64,000 nt of DNA from positions 1 to 64,000 of the forward strand of contig JAJVIK010000014.1 of the NCBI GenBank assembly GCA_022072055.1, in the 5' to 3' direction. This document shows positions 1-8,455 of this stretch, piece by piece; within the stretch, counting starts at the first letter, position 1, and each line of letters begins with the position of its first letter. The notes under the pieces were generated by a model. The model saw only the letters and a list, made by a program, of their open reading frames with translations, was not told the DNA's origin and did not search any database. The DNA comes from a bacterium (lineage in GTDB: Bacteria > Hinthialibacterota > Hinthialibacteria > OLB16). The translations under genes were made by a program, and so were the position numbers.

Positions 1-3
1 GAG

Positions 4-953
4 GTTGAGAGGATTGCCCCGTTGATGAGGGGATTGAGACGGTGACGCGCCTCGTCACAGGAGCCTCCCAGCTCGAACCTGTTGAGAGGATTGCCCCGTT
101 GATGAGGGGATTGAGACGAGGTCTGCGTCCCGGAGGTTCGCGTCCCGGAGGTCCGCGCGTTGAGAGGATTGCCCCGTTGATGAGGGGATTGAGACCTCCA
201 ACTCATTGCGTGTGACCCCAAGCCGCTGGAATCCGGTTGAGAGGATTGCCCCGTTGATGAGGGGATTGAGACTTTGAAGAGTTCGTTCTTCCTTTCTTCT
301 TTGAGTTTTCGTTGAGAGGATTGCCCCGTTGATGAGGGGATTGAGACAGTTGCAGCTCCTGGCCTATCGGAGCGTGGAGACAATCCTGGTTGAGAGGATT
401 GCCCCGTTGATGAGGGGATTGAGACTGTGTCGCGGCGAGTGACCAGACCCGAGGTCATCGGTTGAGAGGATTGCCCCGTTGATGAGGGGATTGAGACCGA
501 ATCCGAGACGGACCGATATCTGATGCAGCATGAGTTGAGAGGATTGCCCCGTTGATGAGGGGATTGAGACCCTTCTCGGGTCGTTCGGGATCCGGGTACG
601 AATCCGCCATGTTGAGAGGATTGCCCCGTTGATGAGGGGATTGAGACTTGAGCGCCTCCTGCAGGGTCGGGTGGGGAATTGACGCGTTGAGAGGATTGCC
701 CCGTTGATGAGGGGATTGAGACTAGAGCAAATTGAAGAGTTGATAGCTGTCCCGCATCATCCAGTTGAGAGGATTGCCCCGTTGATGAGGGGATTGAGAC
801 TCCGGCGCCGCTCATCGCGGGTCAGGGTCCCATCCTCGGTTGAGAGGATTGCCCCGTTGATGAGGGGATTGAGACGTCGCCCCCCTGTTCGGGTTGCGTG
901 GGACCTGAGTGAGCAGGTTGAGAGGATTGCCCCGTTGATGAGGGGATTGAGAC
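4..953 (+). CRISPR. CRISPR array, 13 repeats / 12 spacers (left end outside window)
   Basis: Thirteen identical 37-bp repeats start at 4, 81, 159, 236, 311, 389, 461, 534, 611, 686, 764, 839 and 917. Each begins GTTGAGAGGATTGCCCC and ends GGGGATTGAGAC, with a short CCCC/GGGG stem in the middle. Spacers are 35 to 41 bp and all differ. The 3' end ATTGAGAC resembles the 8-nt 5' handle (ATTGAAAC type) of type I and III crRNAs, so transcription is inferred to be on the plus strand with the leader off the left edge; position 953 is then the trailer end. The last repeat is not degenerate. No leader, cas1/cas2 or effector genes lie in the window. The second spacer (118-158) is itself a short tandem repeat. 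An open frame through repeats at 704-982 is an artefact. Confidence 0.97.
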
Positions 954-1012
954 GGCGGACCTGCCCGCCCGTATCCGGGTGACAGGAGCGCACCGATCTG
1001 TTAAAAAAGCGC

Positions 1013-2290
1013 ATGCCTAAACACGCACTCGTTCTGACAGTCGGCGTCGGAGGCGCTGACCCCGATTCACTCTGCGGGGCGCTCAAAAAATCCATCTCCA
1101 ATGCGCATCCCGAGGTCCTGGGGCTGGTCCTCTCCACCGGTAGCAGACCTCTGGCCTTGCGACTTAAGGACTCCATGAAAGACTCCTGTGCGGTCGAGGA
1201 GCTAGAGGTTAGCGACCCCGATGATGCCGACAAAACCTTCGCTGAGATCCTTTCCTTCATTCGCAAATTGATCCGCGAAAACCAATGCGATCCCGATTGG
1301 TTTCAGGTCGATTTCACCAGCGGCACCAAAGCGATGAGCGCAGCCGCGGTGATGGCTGCCGTGGCCGCTGGAGTCCGGGAGCTTCGGTATGTGTCCGGAG
1401 AAAGAAAAAGCGGAGTGGTCCAAAAAGGGATGGAGCGCATCCTGACCCTTTCCCCAGTCCGTGTGCTGGCTCAGTCCAGACTCCGCGAGGCCATTGACCA
1501 CCTCCGTCACCTTCGCTACGGCGCATGCCTGGCGACTCTCGAACCGATTCCCGAACAGGCCTTGCCCCTCGAAGACCGTGAAATCGCCACAGGGCTCTCG
1601 GAACTCGCGCAGGCTTACCAGGCATGGGACCTCTTCCGGCACCGGGAAGCTTGTGAAACCTTGAAGAAATGCTCCAAGTCGGTGTGGGAAGACCCGACCG
1701 GCGCCTTGAAACCCTTCCTCATTCCCAGGGAACGTCTGGGGATCCTCGAACGAATTGCGAAAGACCTCTTGGAGGATGACAAGCATCGGCCTCTCTATTC
1801 GGAGGATGTCCGCGCGGACCTATGGAACAATGCCCTCCGCAGGGTCCTGGAAGGGAAATATGATGATGCGGTGGCGCGCCTTTACCGCCTTACCGAAATG
1901 TGTTCGCAGGCCGCGCTTCAGGCGCGCGGAATCGACACGGCGAATGTCCCCGAGGACCAGGTCCCTCAAGAGCACCGATCGAAGTACGACTTCCGGCCTG
2001 TCAGAGGAAGACGGGAGGCGAGCATTCCCCTTCAAAAGGGATTCGAACTGCTCCGCGACCTTGGTGACCCAATCGGTGAACTTGTGCAGCCGCGTTCTCG
2101 CATCGGTCAGATGTTGGGCGAACGGAACAAATCCATTTTGGCGCATGGGACCGCCCCCATCTCCAAGAAGGCGTGTCTGGGCCTCGCCAAGGAGGTCCGA
2201 GGACTCCTTAAGGAGTTGGACCCCAAGCTTGAACAGCGCGCGGGGGATATCCAATTCCCCTGGATCAATCCAGTCGATTTCATTGACTGA
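1013..2290 (+). CDS. CRISPR-associated CARF-HEPN ribonuclease (TIGR02710/Csm6-like)
   Basis: This 425-residue protein is probably an accessory RNase of type III CRISPR immunity, switched on by cyclic oligoadenylate. The N-terminal Rossmann-like CARF half (about 1-150) starts with MPKHALVLTVGVGG and holds the signature DFTSGTKAMSA at residues 100-110, where CARF proteins bind the ligand. The C-terminal helical half contains RNKSILAH (R371 to H378), an R-x6-H motif matching the HEPN ribonuclease active site. The start is the ATG at 1013; a weak GGAG lies about 25 nt upstream and no better start is visible. It lies 59 bp after the array's trailer end and points the same way. CARF and HEPN functions are family knowledge; the assignment rests on these two motifs and the array next to it. 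Confidence 0.85.
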   Translation: MPKHALVLTVGVGGADPDSLCGALKKSISNAHPEVLGLVLSTGSRPLALRLKDSMKDSCAVEELEVSDPDDADKTFAEILSFIRKLIRENQCDPDWFQVDFTSGTKAMSAAAVMAAVAAGVRELRYVSGERKSGVVQKGMERILTLSPVRVLAQSRLREAIDHLRHLRYGACLATLEPIPEQALPLEDREIATGLSELAQAYQAWDLFRHREACETLKKCSKSVWEDPTGALKPFLIPRERLGILERIAKDLLEDDKHRPLYSEDVRADLWNNALRRVLEGKYDDAVARLYRLTEMCSQAALQARGIDTANVPEDQVPQEHRSKYDFRPVRGRREASIPLQKGFELLRDLGDPIGELVQPRSRIGQMLGERNKSILAHGTAPISKKACLGLAKEVRGLLKELDPKLEQRAGDIQFPWINPVDFID

Positions 2291-2573
2291 CAATAGTCTG
2301 ACACCGGCACCGAGAATTCGGGCGAACCCAGTGTCTTCAGGAGCTCCGGTGCTCTTGTGTAAGATGATGACTCTCAAAGGGTTGCGGCAAGTGCCTGATC
2401 CGGCTGAACTTGGAAGGAAGAGGCGAGAGCGAATCCCCCCTCTCCGCCAGGTGAATGGACGCCCATTCTCTGTTTATTTGATCTTCGCGGTCCCCGCGGT
2501 GAGAGCACCTCTCCAGCCAAACTCATGATCGACCCGCCCTGAGACGGGACTTGCCGTCACACGCCTTGCGACC

Positions 2574-4205
2574 CTACTTCGGGGCGGGAGTGATGTGTTG
2601 GGTCCACACAGTCAGGTCGGTCAGGTCCTTGCGCCGCCTCTCGAATAGCCCCCCGAGGAAATACGCCACCACGAACAGGATCAGGTTCGCGAAAAGGCCC
2701 ACATAGTAGGTGTGGATCGGGGTGATCAGCCAAGCCGCAAACCCCTCCGAAAAACCCCAAGCGTCCATGTACCACTCTTGGGTGACCCATCCGAGCTCGG
2801 TGAACGCAAAATAGGAGGAGAAGAGAATTGTGCAGGCTATCGCCACGCCGACCGCGCGCGAGTTTCCACGAGTGGTCAGAAAACCAAGGGCGTATAGGCC
2901 CAGGAGGCCCCCTCCGATGATGCTCGCGATCTTGGCCCCGGTGTCTTGAATCGTGAGCTTGCTCAAGTTGAGGAACAGGGTCGCCCCACCCATCATCATG
3001 AGCACGCTTGCGGCCGAGAGGATCCGCGCCGCCCGAACATAGTGCCTTTCGGCGCGTCCCTTGACCATGTGTCGACGGTAGACATCGGTCACTCCCACCG
3101 CCGAGATGGCGTTGACACTCGAGGCGGAGGCCGACATCGCCGCCGAAAGTATGCCCGCGATCACCAGTCCGAGCAGGCCCGAGGGAATGCTACTGACACA
3201 GAAGTACGGCAAGATCGACTCCGCCTTGGCTCCATCCGCGCCGGTGAGGATGGCGACCGCCCGCGGATCGGGATTGAGTTTGAAGTAAACATAGATGCTG
3301 GTTCCCAGAAACATGAAGAAGGTCCAGGTCGGAACGCTGCAGAGGCAGCAAATCCAGATCGCGCGCGTGGCTTCCTTGGGGTTCTTGGCGCTCACATATT
3401 TCTGAATGACATTCTGGTTGCTGCTGTATTCGGTGAGCCACCCCATCAGCCCACAGATAAACATCATCACCACCGCCTTATCCCGAAGAGAAATCCAGGG
3501 AGAAGGCTCCAGTTCCCCGCTGGCGAGGTTCAGGTCTCCCAGCATGAATTTTCCATCCGCCCAGGCGGTTGTGACGATCGTGGCGATGCCTCCCTCGATC
3601 CTCCCAACCACCGTGACAAGGCAGAGGATCGCGCCGAACCAGAGCACAAAGGCCTGGATGAATTGTGTCCACACAATCGCCTTGATTCCCCCGAGGACCG
3701 TGTAAGTGCCGATGACCGCGCCCCCAAGCAGGATGCACATGTAAGGCGAGGCCCCGGTCATCTGTTCAAACACCAGGGAGACGAGATACAGGATCGTGCT
3801 GATCCGGAAGACTTGACTGAACAGAAACGCGCAGGCGGCGTACAAACGCACTCCCGGTCCGAAGCGCCCCTCCAAGTACTCAAAGGCCGAGGTGCACTGG
3901 TTCCTCCGGAAGAACGGCAGGAAGACCTTGGAGGCGATGTAGATCCCAAACGGAAGCATGAAGGCGGGGAGGAGACGAAGGTACGCGGTCTTGTACGCGT
4001 CCGCCGGATAGGCCACCACGGTGATCGAGCTGATCGATGTCGCGAACATCGCCAAGCCGAGCAGCCACGCGGGGAAGGAGCGGTTCCCGACAAAGAAGGT
4101 CTCGGTGGACTTGTTCTTCCGCGCGAAAAGCGGACCGATCCCGGCGATCACCACAAAATAGACCAGCAGGATTGTCCAATCGAGAAGGGCGAAGCGCGGG
4201 GTCAT
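2574..4205 (-). CDS. Sodium:solute symporter (SSS/SLC5 family)
   Basis: A 543-residue polytopic membrane protein with about 13 hydrophobic helices, the usual size for the SSS family. It should import a small solute (sugar, sugar acid or similar) with Na+. The start reads MTPRFALLDWTILLVYF, followed by GNRSFPAWLLGLAMFATSIS, the conserved TM1-TM2 region of this family that carries Na+-site residues. FARKNKSTETFFVGNR fits the family's cytoplasmic loop consensus. Substrate cannot be read from sequence. It is a single gene, convergent with the CARF gene (283 bp between stops, no gene seen there) and preceded by a 299-bp leader region. The sugar-acting enzymes elsewhere in the window make a sugar substrate plausible, but that is inference. 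Confidence 0.9.
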   Translation of the reverse strand: MTPRFALLDWTILLVYFVVIAGIGPLFARKNKSTETFFVGNRSFPAWLLGLAMFATSISSITVVAYPADAYKTAYLRLLPAFMLPFGIYIASKVFLPFFRRNQCTSAFEYLEGRFGPGVRLYAACAFLFSQVFRISTILYLVSLVFEQMTGASPYMCILLGGAVIGTYTVLGGIKAIVWTQFIQAFVLWFGAILCLVTVVGRIEGGIATIVTTAWADGKFMLGDLNLASGELEPSPWISLRDKAVVMMFICGLMGWLTEYSSNQNVIQKYVSAKNPKEATRAIWICCLCSVPTWTFFMFLGTSIYVYFKLNPDPRAVAILTGADGAKAESILPYFCVSSIPSGLLGLVIAGILSAAMSASASSVNAISAVGVTDVYRRHMVKGRAERHYVRAARILSAASVLMMMGGATLFLNLSKLTIQDTGAKIASIIGGGLLGLYALGFLTTRGNSRAVGVAIACTILFSSYFAFTELGWVTQEWYMDAWGFSEGFAAWLITPIHTYYVGLFANLILFVVAYFLGGLFERRRKDLTDLTVWTQHITPAPK

Positions 4206-4504
4206 GGAGCATTGCCTCCATGTCTGCGGATTCCTCAGCCGTGTTTTCAGCTGACGGGCGGTCTGGACTGCTGGGGGGCGGCTTGAGACCCCGCCCCGCT
4301 GACATCGGGGGCAGTGTACCTCGGATCTTCGGGGCCAAGGAGGGGGAAATCTCGCACCATAAAGATTTTTTTGGCGGATGGAGGGGTCAAAACAGGAACG
4401 CCGCCTCCCTTATGGACGCTCCGGCCGCGGGCGTGAACCGGATTCGCTCTGTTCTCGGGCGAGCGGTTGGCCGGCGTGGTCGAGCAGGGAATGGAGCGCG
4501 TCCA
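4206..4504. other. Intergenic region upstream of the symporter gene
   Basis: There is no convincing gene in this 299-bp stretch. It holds the 5' region of the minus-strand symporter gene and the 3' end of the flippase-like gene. A GC-rich inverted repeat, GGGGCGG (4275-4281) with CCGCCCC (4291-4297), could form a 7-bp hairpin in the symporter leader, and an A/T tract lies around 4360-4374. Either could contribute to termination of the upstream gene or to regulation; nothing decides which. Confidence 0.3.
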
Positions 4505-5596
4505 TCACGCGCCCTCGAGCGGCTGGGGCTGGTCGGGCTTTTCGGACCCGGCGCGCTGGGCCTCTCGGTGAAGCCCGCGCAGCGCCTTTCGCTCCAAGGC
4601 CAGGCAAACCAGCCCGGAGAGAAGCACATGCGCGAGATTGAGGAAATGGGCCGCGAGCGCCAGAGCCTTGGCGGTGGCCAGGGGTGTCCCGGGATCGAGA
4701 GCCACCAATCCCACCACCACGGGAATGTGGTACTGCCCAACATAACCTGGCGTTCCTGGGAAGCTCAGCGCCGCCGCAAGCAGCCCGGTCAACACAAACG
4801 GCGCGTTCCAAGAGACTCGAAGGTGGAACGCCAACATCAATGGAACAAAGCCGCCCACGAAAATCCCCCAGGTGAGCAGTGAGAAGAGCATCGATTTGAG
4901 GATGCAGCGTGGGGAGTTCAACACCCTTAGCCCCTCCGTGAAATGCCCGATCTGCTCGCCGACTCGCCGGGCGAGTCGCGCGGAGAAGAGCCCCGCGAGG
5001 CGCGCGCCCGTCTCCTGGGCGCGTTCCCGGTAAATGAAGAGCAACGCCAAGACCACAGCTAACCCCGCAAAGATTGCCGCCATCAGGACAACCGAAGTCC
5101 GGAAGACTGTCGCGGGAATCTCGAGCGGGGAGGCGGTTCCGAAGGTTTCTCGGGGGATGAGGATGGGGCCGTCGGGTTGGAAGGAGAGGATCGCGACGAA
5201 CAAGACAGCCAGGACGCCCACCAGATCGGAGATGCGGTCCAGGGCCACCTGGGCGACACAAAGCGAGGCGCGTTGACCGGTGAATCGTCTGAGCGCGAGG
5301 GCCTGGAGCAGGTCGCCGGCGCGCAGGGGCAGGGTGAAGTTGGCGAGTTGGCCGATCTGGACCGAGGTGAAGAGGCGCCCGTATGAAAGCGGGGCGGTGC
5401 CGTGGACCACATATCCCCAGCGCTTGGCCCGTGCGAAGAAGCTGAGCCAGATCATGACCTGAGACACGCTCAACCAGCCGAGGTCGGCCCTCTTAAGCGC
5501 CGCCAAAACTTCGCGCCAATCCGTTCCGCGCAGGAACAGTCCAAGGAGCAGGAGCCCCGCGAGAAATCCGAGAGCGAGCCTCGCGCGAGTTTTCAT
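4505..5596 (-). CDS. Flippase-like integral membrane protein (LPG synthase TM / UPF0104 family)
   Basis: A 363-residue membrane protein with roughly eight hydrophobic helices, beginning MKTRARLALGFLAGLLLLGLF. It shows features of the AglD/MprF-flippase (UPF0104, TIGR00374) family: a WLSFFARAKRWGYVV segment near residue 55, a polar RAGDLLQALALRR loop, and FPGTPGYVGQYH near residue 270, the family's glycine/proline-rich signature. Such proteins are linked to moving or modifying lipid-linked precursors. It is the last gene of the minus-strand glycan cluster (stop at 4505), 6 bp behind the GT2 gene. A role in exporting the lipid-linked sugar made by that GT2 is inferred from context. Confidence 0.8.
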   Translation of the reverse strand: MKTRARLALGFLAGLLLLGLFLRGTDWREVLAALKRADLGWLSVSQVMIWLSFFARAKRWGYVVHGTAPLSYGRLFTSVQIGQLANFTLPLRAGDLLQALALRRFTGQRASLCVAQVALDRISDLVGVLAVLFVAILSFQPDGPILIPRETFGTASPLEIPATVFRTSVVLMAAIFAGLAVVLALLFIYRERAQETGARLAGLFSARLARRVGEQIGHFTEGLRVLNSPRCILKSMLFSLLTWGIFVGGFVPLMLAFHLRVSWNAPFVLTGLLAAALSFPGTPGYVGQYHIPVVVGLVALDPGTPLATAKALALAAHFLNLAHVLLSGLVCLALERKALRGLHREAQRAGSEKPDQPQPLEGA

Positions 5597-5602
5597 CCGA
5601 GG

Positions 5603-6553
5603 TTAGAGGATCTCCCGGATGATGTACTTGGGAACCCTTTCAACGGCCAGAAACGAGCGGATTGTAAACTCGCCAACCAGACAGAGGATTGCGAAAAGGA
5701 CCAACATTGAGATCACCAGGACATTCAGGATCAGTCCATTGCTGACTTCCCTCAGCAGATGGAAGGGTGTGAACAGGTCGACAAGGATCCGAACCATGAA
5801 CAGCAAGGCCAGCAAAAGGGAGAATCCGCTGATCACCTGAAAGGGCTTGTCCGAGAGGTGAAGAATGTTGTCCATGTTGTATTTCCAGAGTTTTTTGAAG
5901 GTCCAACCGGACTTGCCGTACCGCCGCGGTGAATGGGAGACCGGAATCTCCGTATAGCGGGCGCAGTTGGCGATGGCCTCCACGGTGCTGTAGAGGTGAT
6001 GAGGGCCCAGTTCGAGCCCGCGGATGAGCCTTCCCCGGCAGACTTTGAAGGTGCACCCGAAGTCCCGAAATTCGCTCTTGGAGGCTTTGCGCATAATCAT
6101 GTTGGCGAGCTTGGAGGGAAGCAGTCTGGCCCAAGGGTCCTTGCGGTCCTTGCGATAGCCGCTGACCAGGTCGTACCCCTTGTCGAACTCGCTCACAAGG
6201 ACCGGGATTTCCTCGGGCGCGAGCTGAAGGTCGCTGTCCATGAAGATATAGTGGTCTCCCTTGGCCAGACACATGGCCGCGGTCAGGCCCGCTTGCTGGC
6301 CGGAATTCCTGAAGAAATCCACCACTGCGGTCACCTTGGGGTCGGATTCCCTGAAGCCCTTGAGTTTCTCCCAAGTCCCGTCCGTGCTCCCGTCGTTGAC
6401 CATGATGATTTCATACGACCGGTTGAGGGAATCCATCGCCCTCTTAAGGCGAGAGAAGAATTCGTCGATGCTCTTTTCCTCGTAGTAACAAGTCACCACG
6501 ACCGAGAACTCGGGGTGTTTGCCGTTGGCGGGCTTGTTGCCGGAATCCATCAT
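5603..6553 (-). CDS. Family 2 glycosyltransferase (DPM1/ArnC-like, membrane-anchored)
   Basis: A 316-residue GT-A fold enzyme that probably moves a sugar from a nucleotide donor to polyprenyl phosphate. Visible motifs are VVTCYYEE near residue 20, VNDGSTDGTW for nucleotide binding and FMDSDLQ, the DxD-type metal site. Two C-terminal hydrophobic helices (about 235-260 and 270-295) are typical of the DPM1/ArnC/GtrB branch. It lies between the flippase-like gene and an SDR gene on the same strand with short gaps, so it is in the glycan operon. The lipid-linked sugar would be a donor for the GT39-type transferases upstream, which use polyprenyl-phosphate sugars; that link is inferred. Confidence 0.9.
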   Translation of the reverse strand: MMDSGNKPANGKHPEFSVVVTCYYEEKSIDEFFSRLKRAMDSLNRSYEIIMVNDGSTDGTWEKLKGFRESDPKVTAVVDFFRNSGQQAGLTAAMCLAKGDHYIFMDSDLQLAPEEIPVLVSEFDKGYDLVSGYRKDRKDPWARLLPSKLANMIMRKASKSEFRDFGCTFKVCRGRLIRGLELGPHHLYSTVEAIANCARYTEIPVSHSPRRYGKSGWTFKKLWKYNMDNILHLSDKPFQVISGFSLLLALLFMVRILVDLFTPFHLLREVSNGLILNVLVISMLVLFAILCLVGEFTIRSFLAVERVPKYIIREIL

Positions 6554-6570
6554 CGACCTCCGGGTTGGGA

Positions 6571-7260
6571 CTACGCGGTCAGCCCGCCATCCACCGCGAT
6601 CAGCTGACCGGTTATGAACCGCGCGTCCTCTGAAAGCAGGAACTCGACCAGCGGGCAGATGTCCGCGGTGGTCGCCAAGCGTCCCAGTGGGGTGCGACGG
6701 ATGATCTGGGCTTTCCGGTCCTCTCCCATCCCCTTGGACATGTCGGACTCGAAGTATCCCGGAAGGACGGCGTTAAACCGAAATCCCTTGGGGCCCATTT
6801 CGCGGGCAAGCGCCTTGGTCATGCTGTTCAGCGCGCCCTTGGTGGCGGAATAAGTCGCCAAACCTGAGAAACCACGTATGCCGATGATCGAGCTGATTGA
6901 GACAACGCTCCCCGGCTTGCGTCCCCGAAGACGACACCGCAGATAGAGCTTGGTCAGATAGAGCACCGAGAACAAATTGACTTCAAGCATCTTGCGGATG
7001 CTGTCCACTCCCTGGGTCGCAAGGATCCCATCGTAGGCGATCCCAACATTGTTCACGAGGCCGTCGGCCTCCTCAAGGTAGGGCTCCAATCCGTCGAGGC
7101 TTTCGGTCGAGGCGACGTCCACCCCCGTCAAATGCTTGATTCTGGGGTTGCGCGTCCCCGCTTCGCCTCGCGCGAAAGTGACCACCTCATGTTGTCCGGC
7201 CAGATGTTCGGCCAGTTCCCGCCCCAGTCCTCGGCTCCCTCCCGATATCAGTATCTTCAT
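6571..7260 (-). CDS. Short-chain dehydrogenase/reductase (FabG-like ketoreductase)
   Basis: A 229-residue NAD(P)-dependent reductase. The coenzyme loop is GGSRGLG (residues 7-13) and the structural motif NNVG is at 70-73. The catalytic set is complete: N95, a serine at 123/124 in SISS, Y137 and K141 in YSATK. A longer open frame runs upstream to 7734, but the ATG at 7258-7260 fits the family N-terminus and overlaps the preceding stop by 4 bp (ATGA), the usual coupling in this cluster. With an ACP and an acyl-activating enzyme immediately upstream, the likely substrate is a 3-ketoacyl-ACP, giving a 3-hydroxyacyl group. A sugar substrate is the alternative. Confidence 0.88.
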   Translation of the reverse strand: MKILISGGSRGLGRELAEHLAGQHEVVTFARGEAGTRNPRIKHLTGVDVASTESLDGLEPYLEEADGLVNNVGIAYDGILATQGVDSIRKMLEVNLFSVLYLTKLYLRCRLRGRKPGSVVSISSIIGIRGFSGLATYSATKGALNSMTKALAREMGPKGFRFNAVLPGYFESDMSKGMGEDRKAQIIRRTPLGRLATTADICPLVEFLLSEDARFITGQLIAVDGGLTA

Positions 7261-8201
7261 GGCAGCCTCTTTGTCTTTCCGGCATCCGACAGCTCGATCC
7301 GTTCGAGACGGGTAACCTGCGCGGGACACATGAACTTTGGAAGCCCCTCGCGGAATCTTCGAACCAGTTCCTTGGTTTCGATGTCCCCCACATATTCCAA
7401 CCCGACCAGGGAACCCATCAGGCCGCTGGGAATGGCAAAGGCGCGCGCGTGGCGCACCCCGCAGCGGATGGCGAACTCCTCCACCGCCAGTGGTGAAACC
7501 TTGTTCCCACCTACGTTGATGATCTCCTGGACACGGCCCACGAAATAATAGCGATCCCCGCGCCGCTCCCAAATGTCCCCCGTGGCGTGTCCCTCCACGA
7601 ACAGCTCCCCTTCGTCGTTGAAGGTGAACCGTTCGAGTTTCTGGGCGGGGATCCCCTCCAGCCCGTCCGAGACCGAGCAGATGTCTCCGGTCTCCGTGGA
7701 GGCGTAAACATGACTGACGCGCGCGTTGGGCCAAATCCGCCGCGCGCTGTCCAGGACGGATTGGGTTGCGGCCTCGCCGCCGAACGTGAGTTGTTCGACT
7801 GGAATCTCCTTCAGTCGCAGGCTGGGATCGTTCATCAAGAGGTTGCGGAACATGGACGGGGTTAGGCTGAGGTGAGTGATCCGATGGTCAATTCCCGCCC
7901 GCACAATGTCGGTGAAAGCCAGGGTGCGAGGGACGCATAAGGTCGCGCCGGCCTTCAACACATGGAGGATCACCGAGATCCCCGCCCAGCGCCTCGGGTG
8001 GTAGGTCAGAAGCCATTTCTCCGACTCCTTTCCGGGTTTCTTCTTTTCCAGCGCGGACGTGAGATCGCGCGGGATGGTTTTCGGCGCTCCCGTTGTCCCG
8101 GAGGTCATCAAGGAGACCAAGCCATTCCCGCTCGCCGCTTCAAGCACCTCGCGAACGTCGGGCTCCAGCTCGGACCCTTCCTGGAAAATCAACCGGATCA
8201 T
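7257..8201 (-). CDS. Short AMP-dependent acyl-ACP ligase (adenylation enzyme)
   Basis: This protein belongs to the adenylate-forming family but is only 314 residues long, against roughly 500 for typical members. The ATP loop TSGTTGAPK is already at residues 33-41, so the N-terminal subdomain before motif A3 is nearly absent. Later motifs are intact: YASTETGD (A5), GRVQEIINVGGNK (A8) and LSDAGKTKR, which carries the A10 lysine. The start at 8199-8201 (MIRLIFQEG) overlaps the end of the acp gene by 4 bp. It probably activates a carboxylic acid and loads it on the neighbouring ACP; the acid is unknown. The upstream in-frame extension to 8294 runs into the acp gene and was rejected. Confidence 0.82.
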   Translation of the reverse strand: MIRLIFQEGSELEPDVREVLEAASGNGLVSLMTSGTTGAPKTIPRDLTSALEKKKPGKESEKWLLTYHPRRWAGISVILHVLKAGATLCVPRTLAFTDIVRAGIDHRITHLSLTPSMFRNLLMNDPSLRLKEIPVEQLTFGGEAATQSVLDSARRIWPNARVSHVYASTETGDICSVSDGLEGIPAQKLERFTFNDEGELFVEGHATGDIWERRGDRYYFVGRVQEIINVGGNKVSPLAVEEFAIRCGVRHARAFAIPSGLMGSLVGLEYVGDIETKELVRRFREGLPKFMCPAQVTRLERIELSDAGKTKRLP

Positions 8202-8455
8202 TGCTGATGACCGATGAACAGATCGGCCAGTTGATCGACAGTTTGGACGGCGGACCAGTCCACGGCGTCCTCCCGGATCTTGATTCCTGACCAACGTTCC
8301 ACGGCAAGCATCACCGAGGCGTAATCCAAACTGTCCATTCCGAGGTCGCCGATGAGACGGCTCTCCGGGGTGGCTCGCGAGACCGGAATCTCGCCGAGGC
8401 TCACCTCTTCGATAGCCTCCTGAATCTTCGCCACAATTTCAGACTTTTTCTTCAT
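8198..8455 (-). CDS. Acyl carrier protein
   Basis: An 85-residue acidic protein with the ACP phosphopantetheine site LGMDSLDYASVM, where S42 would carry the 4'-phosphopantetheine arm. The start is set at MKKKSEIVAKIQEA (8453-8455); a longer frame from 8500 would overlap the acyltransferase gene much further. It overlaps the acyltransferase gene upstream by 17 bp and the ligase downstream by 4 bp. This tight coupling, far from any fatty acid synthesis genes, points to a dedicated carrier for one acyl group used in glycan modification, not the housekeeping ACP. Confidence 0.92.
   Translation of the reverse strand: MKKKSEIVAKIQEAIEEVSLGEIPVSRATPESRLIGDLGMDSLDYASVMLAVERWSGIKIREDAVDWSAVQTVDQLADLFIGHQQ

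Noticed and set aside
704-982. Open frame reading through several CRISPR repeats
   Set aside because: It is made of repeat and spacer sequence; the repeated peptide units are an artefact of a repeat length that keeps the frame open.
1820-2377. 185-codon antisense frame opposite the HEPN half of the CARF gene
   Set aside because: The sense strand carries clear CARF and HEPN motifs; the antisense product has no recognised motif and no ribosome site.
2946-4286. 446-codon plus-strand frame opposite the symporter
   Set aside because: Very rich in Arg, His, Glu and Asp, as expected for an antisense of a hydrophobic GC-rich gene; no domain and no start signal.
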